A DNA stretch of 64,000 bases, from positions 1 through 64,000 of the forward strand of contig NZ_JADIIO010000002.1 of assembly GCF_015594545.1 (NCBI RefSeq), written 5' to 3'. Under the pieces are notes generated by a model. That model saw nothing but the letters and a program-made list of their open reading frames with translations, was not told where the DNA came from and made no database searches. The translations under genes were made by a program, and so were the position numbers. The DNA comes from Staphylococcus durrellii (GTDB lineage Bacteria; Bacillota; Bacilli; Staphylococcales; Staphylococcaceae). Position 1 is the stretch's first letter; every line of letters starts with the position of its first letter. Shown piece after piece: positions 25,312 to 32,291 of the stretch.

Positions 25312-25725
25312 TTATATTACATTACAAACCACAGAAAAATCTATATTTTCTATATCACCTTGCTCATTAATCAAAGTGATCAATTCATTAATAGTATCTA
25401 CTTTCTTAATAAAACCTGACCCAATCCTCATATATCCATTCTTCCAGTAATTAATTGTGCAAAATGAATTAGTAGCTATCTTCTCATTAATTATATCATT
25501 AATAATTTCCAATTGTTCTTGTGATAGTAAAGGCATTTCTATTTTATTTTGATCTTCTACATATTGCTCTAGCATTTCGTATTGAATTGGTAAACTCTTA
25601 AACGGTTGCCATTTTTTAATTCCTCTACCTTGTGGGATTCGAGGATTAAGATATTCTCTAGGTATCTTTCTATAATCAGTTTCATATTTATATGTGTCTG
25701 GCATATCAGGGTTAATTATTTTCAT
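25312..25725 (-). CDS. YolD-like protein
   Basis: The 137-residue protein has the YolD signature GRGIKKWQPFKSLPIQYEML (about 36-55). YolD-like genes usually accompany a Y-family DNA polymerase (UvrX/ImpB type) in Gram-positive mobile elements, but none is present here, so this is a solitary copy. I chose ATG 25725 because GAGGTG lies 7 bp upstream; a longer reading to 25860 enters the structured repeat. It is the last minus-strand gene before the cassette array. Confidence 0.75.
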   Translation of the reverse strand: MKIINPDMPDTYKYETDYRKIPREYLNPRIPQGRGIKKWQPFKSLPIQYEMLEQYVEDQNKIEMPLLSQEQLEIINDIINEKIATNSFCTINYWKNGYMRIGSGFIKKVDTINELITLINEQGDIENIDFSVVCNVI

Positions 25726-25819
25726 TAAAAGCACCTCAAAACCATTATAGAACATGTGTTCGTTATAAGCAATATCATATATTTGAAATAGGACGCTGTG
25801 AGAACCTCTCATTTGCATC

Positions 25820-26158
25820 GAAAACAAAAATGGGTGAGTGTATGTGCGTAATGCGCACATACACTCACATTAAAACTAAATTCAAAATGGAGGGAAAGTG
25901 AGGATTCACTTTCCCTTTATTTCCATTTTTTAGAATTTATTTTTTTGTGTTGAAACGCTCACACGTACAATCAGAGATTGTACTTTTAACAAGCCTACTC
26001 AATCTTGCAAGGGGCAAAAAACTTTTTATTTGTGGCCATACGGCCAGTCTAAAAACTTTTATTGCTTGAACCCTTGCAAGATCAACGTAACGGCTTGTTG
26101 CAGTGGCTTCACAACACAGCAAAAATAAATAATTTCTAAAAGATAAAATTTCAGGGGG
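25820..26158 (+). repeat. Structured array repeat R1 (lacks the terminator part)
   Basis: First of five copies of a long non-coding repeat. R1 starts at the second hairpin (25834-25868: GTGAGTGTATGTGCG, loop, complement). It then has the terminator-like stem GGGAAAGTGA / TCACTTTCCC (about 25893-25917), GTACAATC-AGA-GATTGTAC (25965-25983), and a nested structure with outer stem AACAAGCC (25988-25995) / GGCTTGTT (26092-26099), inner stem ATCTTGCAAGGG (26002-26013) / CCCTTGCAAGAT (26071-26082) and tip GGCC-ATAC-GGCC. It ends in TTTCAGGGGG, the ribosome-binding site of the first cassette. It lacks the opening terminator of R2-R5, as expected for the array's leading end. Confidence 0.9.
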
Positions 26159-26166
26159 TCATTAAA

Positions 26167-26868
26167 ATGACAGTAGAAGATAGAATTGAATTGTACGTTT
26201 TTGAAAATGAATACAAGGAAGTTGTTGGAATTTATGAAACAATTGAGTTAGATGAATTTTACAATCGTTATACTACAAGAGTAATAGAGTCAGCAGAAGA
26301 ACATTATTGCTTAGATGAAAGATTAAAATATCATATGGTAAATTTTGGTTATTTAGCAAAATTTTATGATATATATCCAACTATTGATGAAAATGATTCT
26401 GAATTAAAAGATTATCTAAAAACATATAATGAAGTTACTCAAGAAAAACTATCTTTTGAAAAAATCGAAGTTTTAGAAGAAGATGAACAAGTTATCATTA
26501 ACTATATTTTTAAAAATGGTTTAGATAAATATAAAAAGAATAAAGATAAAACTAAAAATCTTATACCATCTATTGAGATATTGTGGAATAAGCAAGATGA
26601 GAAACCAATTGTTTTAAAAGAATATACATGCAATGTTGAAAAACTAGTTGAGTGTATTTTAACTTCTGAAATGAGTAGAATATATCAAGAACATTCCACA
26701 GAAGAATTGTTGTTTGAAAAGACTAATTACCTTAAAAACTTAATCCGATTTGTAGATGAATTGAACGAGGTCTTAAATGATAAAGTCGAAACTTTATATA
26801 AGTTACAAGAAGTCTATAACAACGAGTTTTATTTCTGTGATAATGAGATCATTGTTAATGAATACTAA
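26167..26868 (+). CDS. Cassette 1: acidic protein of unknown function
   Basis: The 233-residue soluble protein is rich in Glu and Tyr, with clusters such as EVLEEDEQVI and IDENDSELKD. No signal peptide or membrane helix. The start lies 9 bp after CAGGGGG, supplied by repeat R1. It is the sole gene of its cassette, closed by the terminator of R2. Acidity and the neighbouring antirestriction-type genes make an inhibitor of a host defence system conceivable, but no sequence motif proves it. Confidence 0.7.
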   Translation: MTVEDRIELYVFENEYKEVVGIYETIELDEFYNRYTTRVIESAEEHYCLDERLKYHMVNFGYLAKFYDIYPTIDENDSELKDYLKTYNEVTQEKLSFEKIEVLEEDEQVIINYIFKNGLDKYKKNKDKTKNLIPSIEILWNKQDEKPIVLKEYTCNVEKLVECILTSEMSRIYQEHSTEELLFEKTNYLKNLIRFVDELNEVLNDKVETLYKLQEVYNNEFYFCDNEIIVNEY

Positions 26869-26872
26869 TATC

Positions 26873-27275
26873 AAAGCCCTCGAAAAAATCGGGGGCTTTG
26901 CTTTTGGCATAAAGCGGCCAAAAACAAAGCCGAAACAAAAGGAGTGAATGTGATGTGCATAACGCACACACATCACATTCACATTAAAACTAAATTCAAA
27001 AATGGAGGGAAAGTGAGGATTCACTTTCCCTTTATTTCTATTTTTTAGAATTTATTTTTTTGTGTTGAAACGCTCACACGTACAATCAAAGATTGTACTT
27101 TTAACAAGCCTACTCAATCTTGCAAGGGGCAAAAAACTTTTTATTTATGGCCATACGGCCAGTCTAAAAACTTTTATTGCTTGAACCCTTGCAAGATCAA
27201 CGTAACGGCTTGTTGCAGTGGCTTCACAACACAGCAAAAATAAATAATTTCTAAAAGAAAATTTTCAGGAGGGAT
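26873..27275 (+). repeat. Structured array repeat R2
   Basis: A complete copy of about 400 bp. It opens with the terminator AAAGCCCTCG / CGGGGGCTTT directly after the stop of cassette 1. A long hairpin GGCTTTG-c-TTTTGGC ... GCCAAAA-a-CAAAGCC follows, whose left arm overlaps the terminator's right arm. Next come GTGAATGTGATGTG / CACATCACATTCAC, then the same chain of stems as in R1, and a TTTCAGGAGGG ribosome-binding site. Nucleotide identity with R3-R5 is very high over the whole length. Confidence 0.92.
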
Positions 27276-27279
27276 TAAT

Positions 27280-27375
27280 ATGATTCTTGTAATTATCATT
27301 TTATTTATATTGGTATACTTCGCTAGTTTAACATTTGAAATATTAAATTCTTTTATTAAGGAGTGGTCAAAATGA
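27280..27375 (+). CDS. Cassette 2a: 31-residue membrane peptide
   Basis: MILVIIILFILVYFASLTFE... is one hydrophobic helix with a short charged tail (FIKEWSK). It starts just behind the ribosome-binding site of R2 and its stop overlaps the next start (ATGA), so translation is coupled. Possibly a small membrane toxin or a membrane-directed anchor; function unknown. Confidence 0.6.
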   Translation: MILVIIILFILVYFASLTFEILNSFIKEWSK

Positions 27376-27578
27376 GTATTTATTATGATTATGATAATAC
27401 AGGCGTTCAGTATGACTGGATAGAAATAAATGAAACTAAAAAAACAATTAGATATGGTAACAGTGGAATACAAATTCCCGATACACACAACATTGAATGT
27501 ATCTACGTTAGAGATTTAAGTCGATTAATAATTAATAATATTAATAAATATCAAGATATTTCAAAAGGAGTTAATTAA
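27372..27578 (+). CDS. Cassette 2b: small Tyr-rich protein
   Basis: The 68-residue protein MSIYYDYDNTGVQYDWIEIN... looks beta-rich and acidic. I chose ATG 27372, 8 bp after AAGGAG; an upstream GTG in the same frame overlaps that site. It overlaps cassette 2a by 4 bp and is followed by 2c after a 1-bp gap. Function unknown. Confidence 0.6.
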   Translation: MSIYYDYDNTGVQYDWIEINETKKTIRYGNSGIQIPDTHNIECIYVRDLSRLIINNINKYQDISKGVN

Positions 27579-27579
27579 T

Positions 27580-27711
27580 ATGTTAAAAATAAATGAACTT
27601 GTAGAGTATGATGGGAATTTGATTGAAGTGAAAAACCTTAATGATTATTACACTATTAATGATATGAATTCTAATGAAGAAGTAGGTTTTATGTTTAACG
27701 ATTGGGAATAA
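27580..27711 (+). CDS. Cassette 2c: 43-residue acidic peptide
   Basis: MLKINELVEYDGNLIEVKNL... ends FMFNDWE. A strong ribosome-binding site (AAAAGGAG) precedes it. The pattern VEYDGNLIEVKNLNDYYTI is reminiscent of small beta-barrel proteins. Function unknown. Confidence 0.55.
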   Translation: MLKINELVEYDGNLIEVKNLNDYYTINDMNSNEEVGFMFNDWE

Positions 27712-27732
27712 AAAAAATTCAGGAGTGATTAA

Positions 27733-27999
27733 ATGGAAATTAAAAATGCAGACCAGTTAAGAGATAGTAATATAAAAGCAAAAGAGCGATTTGAAAAAGC
27801 AATAGAAAGACAATATAAAGAAATATTGAAGGCAAATGATGCAGGTAAAAGAGCAACAATATTCTGGTATGATAATGATCTACGATATGAAGATATAAGT
27901 AATCAGATTAAAAAGTATTTCAGTGATAAAGGTTATAGTTTTGCAAGAGATAGAGTAAGTCAAGGCGTTCCACAATTAACATTATATATAGAATGGTAA
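27733..27999 (+). CDS. Cassette 2d: 88-residue protein of unknown function
   Basis: The N-terminal half is a charged amphipathic helix (SNIKAKERFEKAIERQYKEILKAND in pieces), the C-terminal half mixed (ATIFWYDNDLRYEDISNQIKK ... QLTLYIEW). CAGGAG lies 8 bp before the ATG. It is the last gene of cassette 2, closed by the terminator of R3 five bases after its stop codon. Confidence 0.6.
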   Translation: MEIKNADQLRDSNIKAKERFEKAIERQYKEILKANDAGKRATIFWYDNDLRYEDISNQIKKYFSDKGYSFARDRVSQGVPQLTLYIEW

Positions 28000-28004
28000 T
28001 AATT

Positions 28005-28405
28005 AAAGCCCTCGAAAAAATCGGGGGCTTTGCTTTTGGCATAAAACAGCCAAAAACAAAGCCGAAACAAAAGGAGTGAATGTGATGTGCATAACGCACA
28101 CACATCACATTCACATTAAAACTAAATTCAAAATGGAGGGAAAGTGAAGATTCACTTTCTCTTTATTTCCATTTTTTTTGAATTTATTTTTTTGTGTTGA
28201 AACGCTCACACGTACAATCAAAGATTGTACTTTTAACAAGCCTACTCAATCTTACAAGGGGCAAAAAACTTTTTATTTGTGGCCATACGGCCAGTCTAAA
28301 AACTTTTATTGCTTGAACCCTTGCAAGATCAACGTAACGGCTTGTTGCAGTGGCTTCACAACACAGCAAAAATAAATAATTTCTAAAAGAAAAATTTCAG
28401 GAGGA
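28005..28405 (+). repeat. Structured array repeat R3
   Basis: Same order of elements as R2. The left arm of the inner stem is ATCTTACAAGGG, giving one A-C mismatch with its partner CCCTTGCAAGAT. It ends with TTTCAGGAGG before cassette 3. Confidence 0.92.
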
Positions 28406-28411
28406 GTTAAT

Positions 28412-28795
28412 ATGATTAATATAGAAAATTTAAAAGCGTCAGAAAGTTACTTGAAAATTTGTAAGGATATTAAAGAATACGAAATGATAGAATTTGAACG
28501 TGATTACAATGAAGATGAAGAAGTATTTGATTCTAATTTAAAATGTGATTTGGCATATACTACAAAAGGTGATGATGAAGAATTTGAAATCCAAGTTTCT
28601 TTAGATTTAAAGAATAATAGATTAATTAGGGAATTGTCACATCTATATGATAATTATATAGAATACGATTATTTTGATAGTTGGAATGATATTGCGTTAA
28701 TGACAGAATACCTTAACTTTGATGATTTAATTATGACTGATGTTGACGTAGATGAATTACAAGATACATTTAATAAAAATCAGGCAAAATATTAA
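28412..28795 (+). CDS. Cassette 3a: strongly acidic protein (DNA-mimic-like)
   Basis: The 127-residue protein has about a quarter Asp plus Glu, spread along the whole chain (FERDYNEDEEVF, YDYFDSWNDIAL, DVDVDELQDTF), and very few basic residues outside the ends. Small, evenly acidic proteins on mobile elements include DNA mimics that inhibit restriction enzymes or CRISPR effectors (Ocr, ArdA, some Acr). I see no ArdA signature. CAGGAGG comes from R3. DNA mimicry is inference. Confidence 0.65.
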   Translation: MINIENLKASESYLKICKDIKEYEMIEFERDYNEDEEVFDSNLKCDLAYTTKGDDEEFEIQVSLDLKNNRLIRELSHLYDNYIEYDYFDSWNDIALMTEYLNFDDLIMTDVDVDELQDTFNKNQAKY

Positions 28796-28817
28796 ACTTA
28801 CTAGGAGGTCATTTAAG

Positions 28818-29033
28818 ATGGAACAATCTCAAAATTACAAAGACTTAGTAGCAGAAATGAAGAAAATGGAATATATGGAAACTCTAAAAGCTGTATTTTG
28901 TTTTGAAACTGGTATTGAAGATGAAGAATATTTAAGCAATATGGCAGATTATTTTATTAATAGTAAGCAGATTCATAATTTCTTAGATGAAGAATTGTTT
29001 AATAAGCAATTAGAATATTATCAAAATTTTTAA
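28818..29033 (+). CDS. Cassette 3b: 71-residue acidic protein
   Basis: MEQSQNYKDLVAEMKKMEYM... is helical and acidic, ending NKQLEYYQNF. I chose ATG 28818, 9 bp after AGGAGG; a longer reading overlaps cassette 3a. Function unknown. Closed by the terminator of R4. Confidence 0.6.
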   Translation: MEQSQNYKDLVAEMKKMEYMETLKAVFCFETGIEDEEYLSNMADYFINSKQIHNFLDEELFNKQLEYYQNF

Positions 29034-29040
29034 TTAAAAC

Positions 29041-29438
29041 TAGCCCTCGAAAAATCGGGGGCTTTGCTTTTGGCATAAGACGGCCAAAACAAAGCCGAAC
29101 CAAAAGGAGTGAATGTGATGTGCATAACGCACACACATAACATTCACATTTTAAGTAAATTCAAAATGGAGGGAAAGTGAAGATTCACTTTCCCTTTATT
29201 TCCATTTTTAGAATTTATTTTTTTGTGTTGAAACGCTCACACGTACAATCAAAGATTGTACTTTTAACAAGCCTACTCAATCTTACAAGGGGCAATAAAA
29301 CTTTTTATTTGTGGCCATACGGCCAGTCTAAAAACTTTTATTGCTTGAACCCTTGCAAGATCAACGTAACGGCTTGTTGCAGTGGCTTCACAACACAGCA
29401 AAAATAAATAATTTCTAAAAGAAAAATTTCAGAAGTGT
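29041..29438 (+). repeat. Structured array repeat R4 (degenerate ribosome-binding site)
   Basis: Complete copy with small differences: AGCCCTCGAAAAATCGGGGGCT terminator (29042-29063), GGGGCAATAAAAC in place of GGGGCAAAAAAC, and TTTCAGAAGTG where the others have TTTCAGGAG(G/T). The frame just behind it is only a few codons long, so its first cassette gene may have been lost. Confidence 0.9.
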
Positions 29439-29509
29439 TTAAGATGATTTATTGAATAATAGTTATCTCAAAAAGGTTGAATATCGGATTAGAAAAGGAG
29501 GTGATATAA

Positions 29510-29629
29510 GTGAAAAGAACACAGAGAGAGGAAAAAGAACAAAAAAATAAGATTACAAAAGCTACTTTGGTACTACTATACCTCAACATAGCTTATGCAA
29601 TCTTACAGATTCTCGGAAAAATATTTTAG
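29510..29629 (+). CDS. Cassette 4a: 39-residue membrane peptide (type I toxin-like)
   Basis: GTG start directly behind AAGGAGGTG. The peptide has a charged front (MKRTQREEKEQKNK) and one C-terminal hydrophobic helix (ATLVLLYLNIAYAILQILG). A GC-rich hairpin AGTAGGGG / CCCCCTACT follows at about 29636-29660. The arrangement resembles type I toxin genes, but no antisense promoter was identified. Confidence 0.5.
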   Translation: MKRTQREEKEQKNKITKATLVLLYLNIAYAILQILGKIF

Positions 29630-29692
29630 TTCTTAAAGTAGGGGCTCACACCCCCTACTACCTTTCTTCTATTATATCATAGGAGGGTAAAA

Positions 29693-29779
29693 ATGAAAAA
29701 TTACAATAAGAAAATGTTTGTTTTATTACTATTCCTTACGTTTTTAAATATCATTAATTTACTGATGGAGGTTTTATAA
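29693..29779 (+). CDS. Cassette 4b: 28-residue membrane peptide
   Basis: MKNYNKKMFVLLLFLTFLNI... is a basic front plus one hydrophobic helix. AGGAGGG precedes it and its stop overlaps the start of 4c, so it may serve as a leader peptide that couples translation. Confidence 0.5.
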   Translation: MKNYNKKMFVLLLFLTFLNIINLLMEVL

Positions 29780-30021
29780 TGAATAAAAATAAGCAAATAG
29801 AAATATTGAAAAACCATTACGTTAAGGGCTTAAGAGTGGAATTAATTAAAATAACTGATGATATTACTAAACTTAAAAAAGGTGATTTAGGTACAATTAC
29901 TAAAGTTGATGATATAGGTCAAATACATGTTAATTGGGATAACGGTTCTACATTGGCTTTAGTGTATGGTGAAGATAGGTTCATAGCATCAACGCCATAT
30001 TCATCACAAGAATATGTATGA
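29779..30021 (+). CDS. Cassette 4c: DUF4314-like protein
   Basis: The 80-residue protein has the DUF4314 pattern: GLRVELIKITDD, then KKGDLGTITKVDDIGQIHVNW, then DNGSTLALVYGEDRF. This is a small SH3-like beta-barrel found in Firmicutes mobile elements and phages; role unknown. AUGGAGG lies 8 bp upstream. It is the only cassette protein for which I recognise a family. Confidence 0.7.
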   Translation: MNKNKQIEILKNHYVKGLRVELIKITDDITKLKKGDLGTITKVDDIGQIHVNWDNGSTLALVYGEDRFIASTPYSSQEYV

Positions 30022-30026
30022 TAATT

Positions 30027-30418
30027 AATGCCCTCGAAAATACGAGGGCATTGCTTTTGGCATAAAACGGCCAAAAACAATGCCGAAACAAAGGAGTGAA
30101 TGTGATGTGCATAATGCACATCACATTCACATTAAAAGTAAATTCAAAATGGAGGGAAAGTGAATCTTCACTTTCCGTTTATTTCCATTTTTTAGAATTT
30201 ATTTTTTTGTGTTGAAACGCTCACACGTACAATCAGAGATTGTACTTTTAACAAGCCTACTCAATCTTACAAGGGGCAAAAAACTTTTTATTTGTGGCCA
30301 TACGGCCAGTCTAAAAACTTTTATTGCTTGAACCCTTGCAAGATCAACGTAACGGCTTGTTGCAGTGGCTTCACAACACAGCAAAAATAAATAATTTCTA
30401 AAAGAAAAATTTCAGGAG
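30027..30418 (+). repeat. Structured array repeat R5 (compensated arms)
   Basis: The last copy. Its terminator reads AATGCCCTCG / CGAGGGCATT, and the downstream arm of the following hairpin is CAATGCC. R2 and R3 have AAAGCCC, GGGCTTT and CAAAGCC, so all three segments changed together. The next hairpin is a perfect 16-bp stem (GTGAATGTGATGTGCA, loop TAA, complement). Confidence 0.92.
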
Positions 30419-30426
30419 TGATTATT

Positions 30427-30681
30427 ATGTATAAAGAATTATCAGTAGAAAAATATATACCTCAAAAGTATAGACCTTATGTAGAAGAATTTTGGAAAGA
30501 CATTGACGGTTGTTGGTTAAATTTAAAAGATGATTACATTTCGACAACCACAGAAGCAAGTACAATTCATGAAAATTCCATTAAAGAAGTTAAAAAGTGT
30601 TTAAAAACAATTATGCTTGAAGAAGAATATTTGAATAGTTGGAAGAATAAGCAATTCATGAGAAAAGATAAACTTAAATAA
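30427..30681 (+). CDS. Cassette 5: 84-residue protein of unknown function
   Basis: MYKELSVEKYIPQKYRPYVE... is mixed-charge with a Trp-rich segment (EEFWKDIDGCWLNL). The start is ATG 30427, 8 bp after AGGAG; a GTG three codons earlier overlaps that site. It closes the array with its own terminator. Confidence 0.6.
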   Translation: MYKELSVEKYIPQKYRPYVEEFWKDIDGCWLNLKDDYISTTTEASTIHENSIKEVKKCLKTIMLEEEYLNSWKNKQFMRKDKLK

Positions 30682-30687
30682 TAAATT

Positions 30688-30720
30688 AAAGCAGTGCAGC
30701 AATCATTTGCACTGCTTTTA
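30688..30720. terminator. Terminator at the end of the cassette array
   Basis: AAAGCAGTGCA / TGCACTGCTTTT hairpin, with A and T runs on either side. It separates the array from the convergent minus-strand operon. Confidence 0.85.
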
Positions 30721-30730
30721 ATTTATATGT

Positions 30731-31672
30731 TTATTTTGAATCTAAGGCTTTTAATATTTTAACCTTTTTTAATAATAGCTTTTTATTATCTTCGATTTCT
30801 TCTAAATAAATATCCTTGTGTGCTAATCCCATAAAATTTAAAATGCCTTTCGGAATATATTTATAGATATTAATTTGCTTGTTATAGTCTATTTCAATCT
30901 CTTTGAGTATTGAATAATACTTGTTTAGTATAGCGATGTGTTCAATATATTCACTAGCATTTTTATTAAAAGTATATGGATTAATATCTTCAAATATTAC
31001 TCCCATATAAGTGAATCTTTTAGCATTTATTTTAATGAATTCTCCATCATCAGATAAGTTAAATGCCTTGCTAGTTTTTAAGAATGACTGTAGTTTTTCA
31101 ATAATGATTTTTAAATCTTCATATATTCTATGCTTTTCTGGATTATATTCATATACATAAACCTTTTTAGAAGTTACATAATTAACACCTAATACTTTTG
31201 CTAATATAATTCTATGTGTACCATCATTCACCCCAATATATATTGGACTTTCGCCTGTTTTAATATATTTATTAAAGGCATATAAAGATAATCCACTATT
31301 TCCATCTTCATATAATGTTTTTAACTCTTTGAAATTCATTTTGGTTAAATTTGTTAATAAATCATAGAATCTTATAGTTGATAAATTAGCATCTTTATTT
31401 TGGGGTAGTCCATAAACTCCCCAAAATAAAAGGTTATACCAACTATGACCATTATTTCCAGATCTAGCAGGCGCATGTATATAGTTAGTATCAATCCATG
31501 CTAATTGAGTTTGTTTTTCTTTAGAATCGTAATAATAATCAAATTCAGGTACATAATCTACTTTATCATTCATTGCTGCATGTAAATCTGATATTTCTAC
31601 ACCTCTATTTGTCAAAAACTTGTCTAATGGTTCAACTTCTTTTAAATGTTTCTCAATTTCTTCTCTGTTCAT
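30731..31672 (-). CDS. Hypothetical protein with a ParB/sulfiredoxin-like motif
   Basis: The 313-residue protein has one recognisable block, PIYIGVNDGTHRIILAKVLGV (about residue 150-170), which resembles the DGxHR helix of ParB/Srx-fold nucleases and NTPases. The rest is helical and Lys/Tyr-rich. The start at ATG 31672 follows GAGGTG by 5 bp. It is the last gene of the minus-strand mobilisation operon. Function unknown. Confidence 0.55.
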   Translation of the reverse strand: MNREEIEKHLKEVEPLDKFLTNRGVEISDLHAAMNDKVDYVPEFDYYYDSKEKQTQLAWIDTNYIHAPARSGNNGHSWYNLLFWGVYGLPQNKDANLSTIRFYDLLTNLTKMNFKELKTLYEDGNSGLSLYAFNKYIKTGESPIYIGVNDGTHRIILAKVLGVNYVTSKKVYVYEYNPEKHRIYEDLKIIIEKLQSFLKTSKAFNLSDDGEFIKINAKRFTYMGVIFEDINPYTFNKNASEYIEHIAILNKYYSILKEIEIDYNKQINIYKYIPKGILNFMGLAHKDIYLEEIEDNKKLLLKKVKILKALDSK

Positions 31673-31683
31673 ATGCACACCTC

Positions 31684-32289
31684 TTATATATTTTTAGTAT
31701 ATTTGCAATTTGGATAGTTAGAACAGCCTAAAAACTGCCCGTTTTTACCTGTTCTAACCACTAATTCATTGCTACATTTAGGGCAATTATTACTATTAGA
31801 AAAATCGGGGTTAATTTTGATTATCCATTTTGATAATGTGTTTCTATCTTTCATTATTATTGAGCAAGCATTACCTAATTCGATTGCACTTTTAGTATAA
31901 AAACTATTTGTTACTATCCATGCTTCATCTGCATTATGATATCGTTGAGCTGCATATATTTCTTGTACAGCTTTGATACCAATTTTCCCGTTACTTCTTT
32001 TTGCTTGTACGACTATTTTTTTATTTTCATTTTTTAGTATTAAATCTGCACCATAGTCATGTGATGCTTTAGTTACTGTTGGTTTATATTTCAATTTGGA
32101 AAATAGTGCTTCTAAATAATATTCAAATTCGATACCGTCCATCTTATCTACATCACGTATTCTAGCTTTTCGATATAGATTTTGAATCTTTTTCTTTTTA
32201 AAGAAGTTTATTATGACTGGCAAACTTTTATAAGCGATAACTAATACAAGTATTAGAATTATAATATTCAACAATAAGTTATTATCCAT
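31684..32289 (-). CDS. Membrane-anchored Mrr-like nuclease with topoisomerase zinc ribbon
   Basis: The 201-residue protein has an N-terminal transmembrane helix (5-30) and an Mrr-type endonuclease domain (about 48-150). MDGIEFEYYLEALF is the family opener, with D82 in YGADLIL and Q95-A-K97 as the D...QxK active site. A C-terminal topoisomerase-type zinc ribbon (CPKC ... GQFLGCSNYPNC) closes it. The combination may process DNA at the membrane during transfer or act against foreign DNA. It lies next to the Toprim gene and in the same operon as topB. Confidence 0.8.
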   Translation of the reverse strand: MDNNLLLNIIILILVLVIAYKSLPVIINFFKKKKIQNLYRKARIRDVDKMDGIEFEYYLEALFSKLKYKPTVTKASHDYGADLILKNENKKIVVQAKRSNGKIGIKAVQEIYAAQRYHNADEAWIVTNSFYTKSAIELGNACSIIMKDRNTLSKWIIKINPDFSNSNNCPKCSNELVVRTGKNGQFLGCSNYPNCKYTKNI

Positions 32290-32291
32290 AT

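Noticed and set aside
25937..30384. A conserved 61-residue minus-strand frame inside repeats R1, R3 and R5
   Set aside because: It is broken in R2 and R4, has no ribosome-binding site, and its conservation is explained by near identity of the whole repeat.
25820..30720. The array as a CRISPR locus
   Set aside because: Repeats are about 400 bp and the intervals are protein-coding genes of different lengths; no cas genes.
25820..30720. The array as a classical integron
   Set aside because: No tyrosine integrase in the window, and the inner stems lack attC R'/R'' core sites. A functional analogy remains possible.
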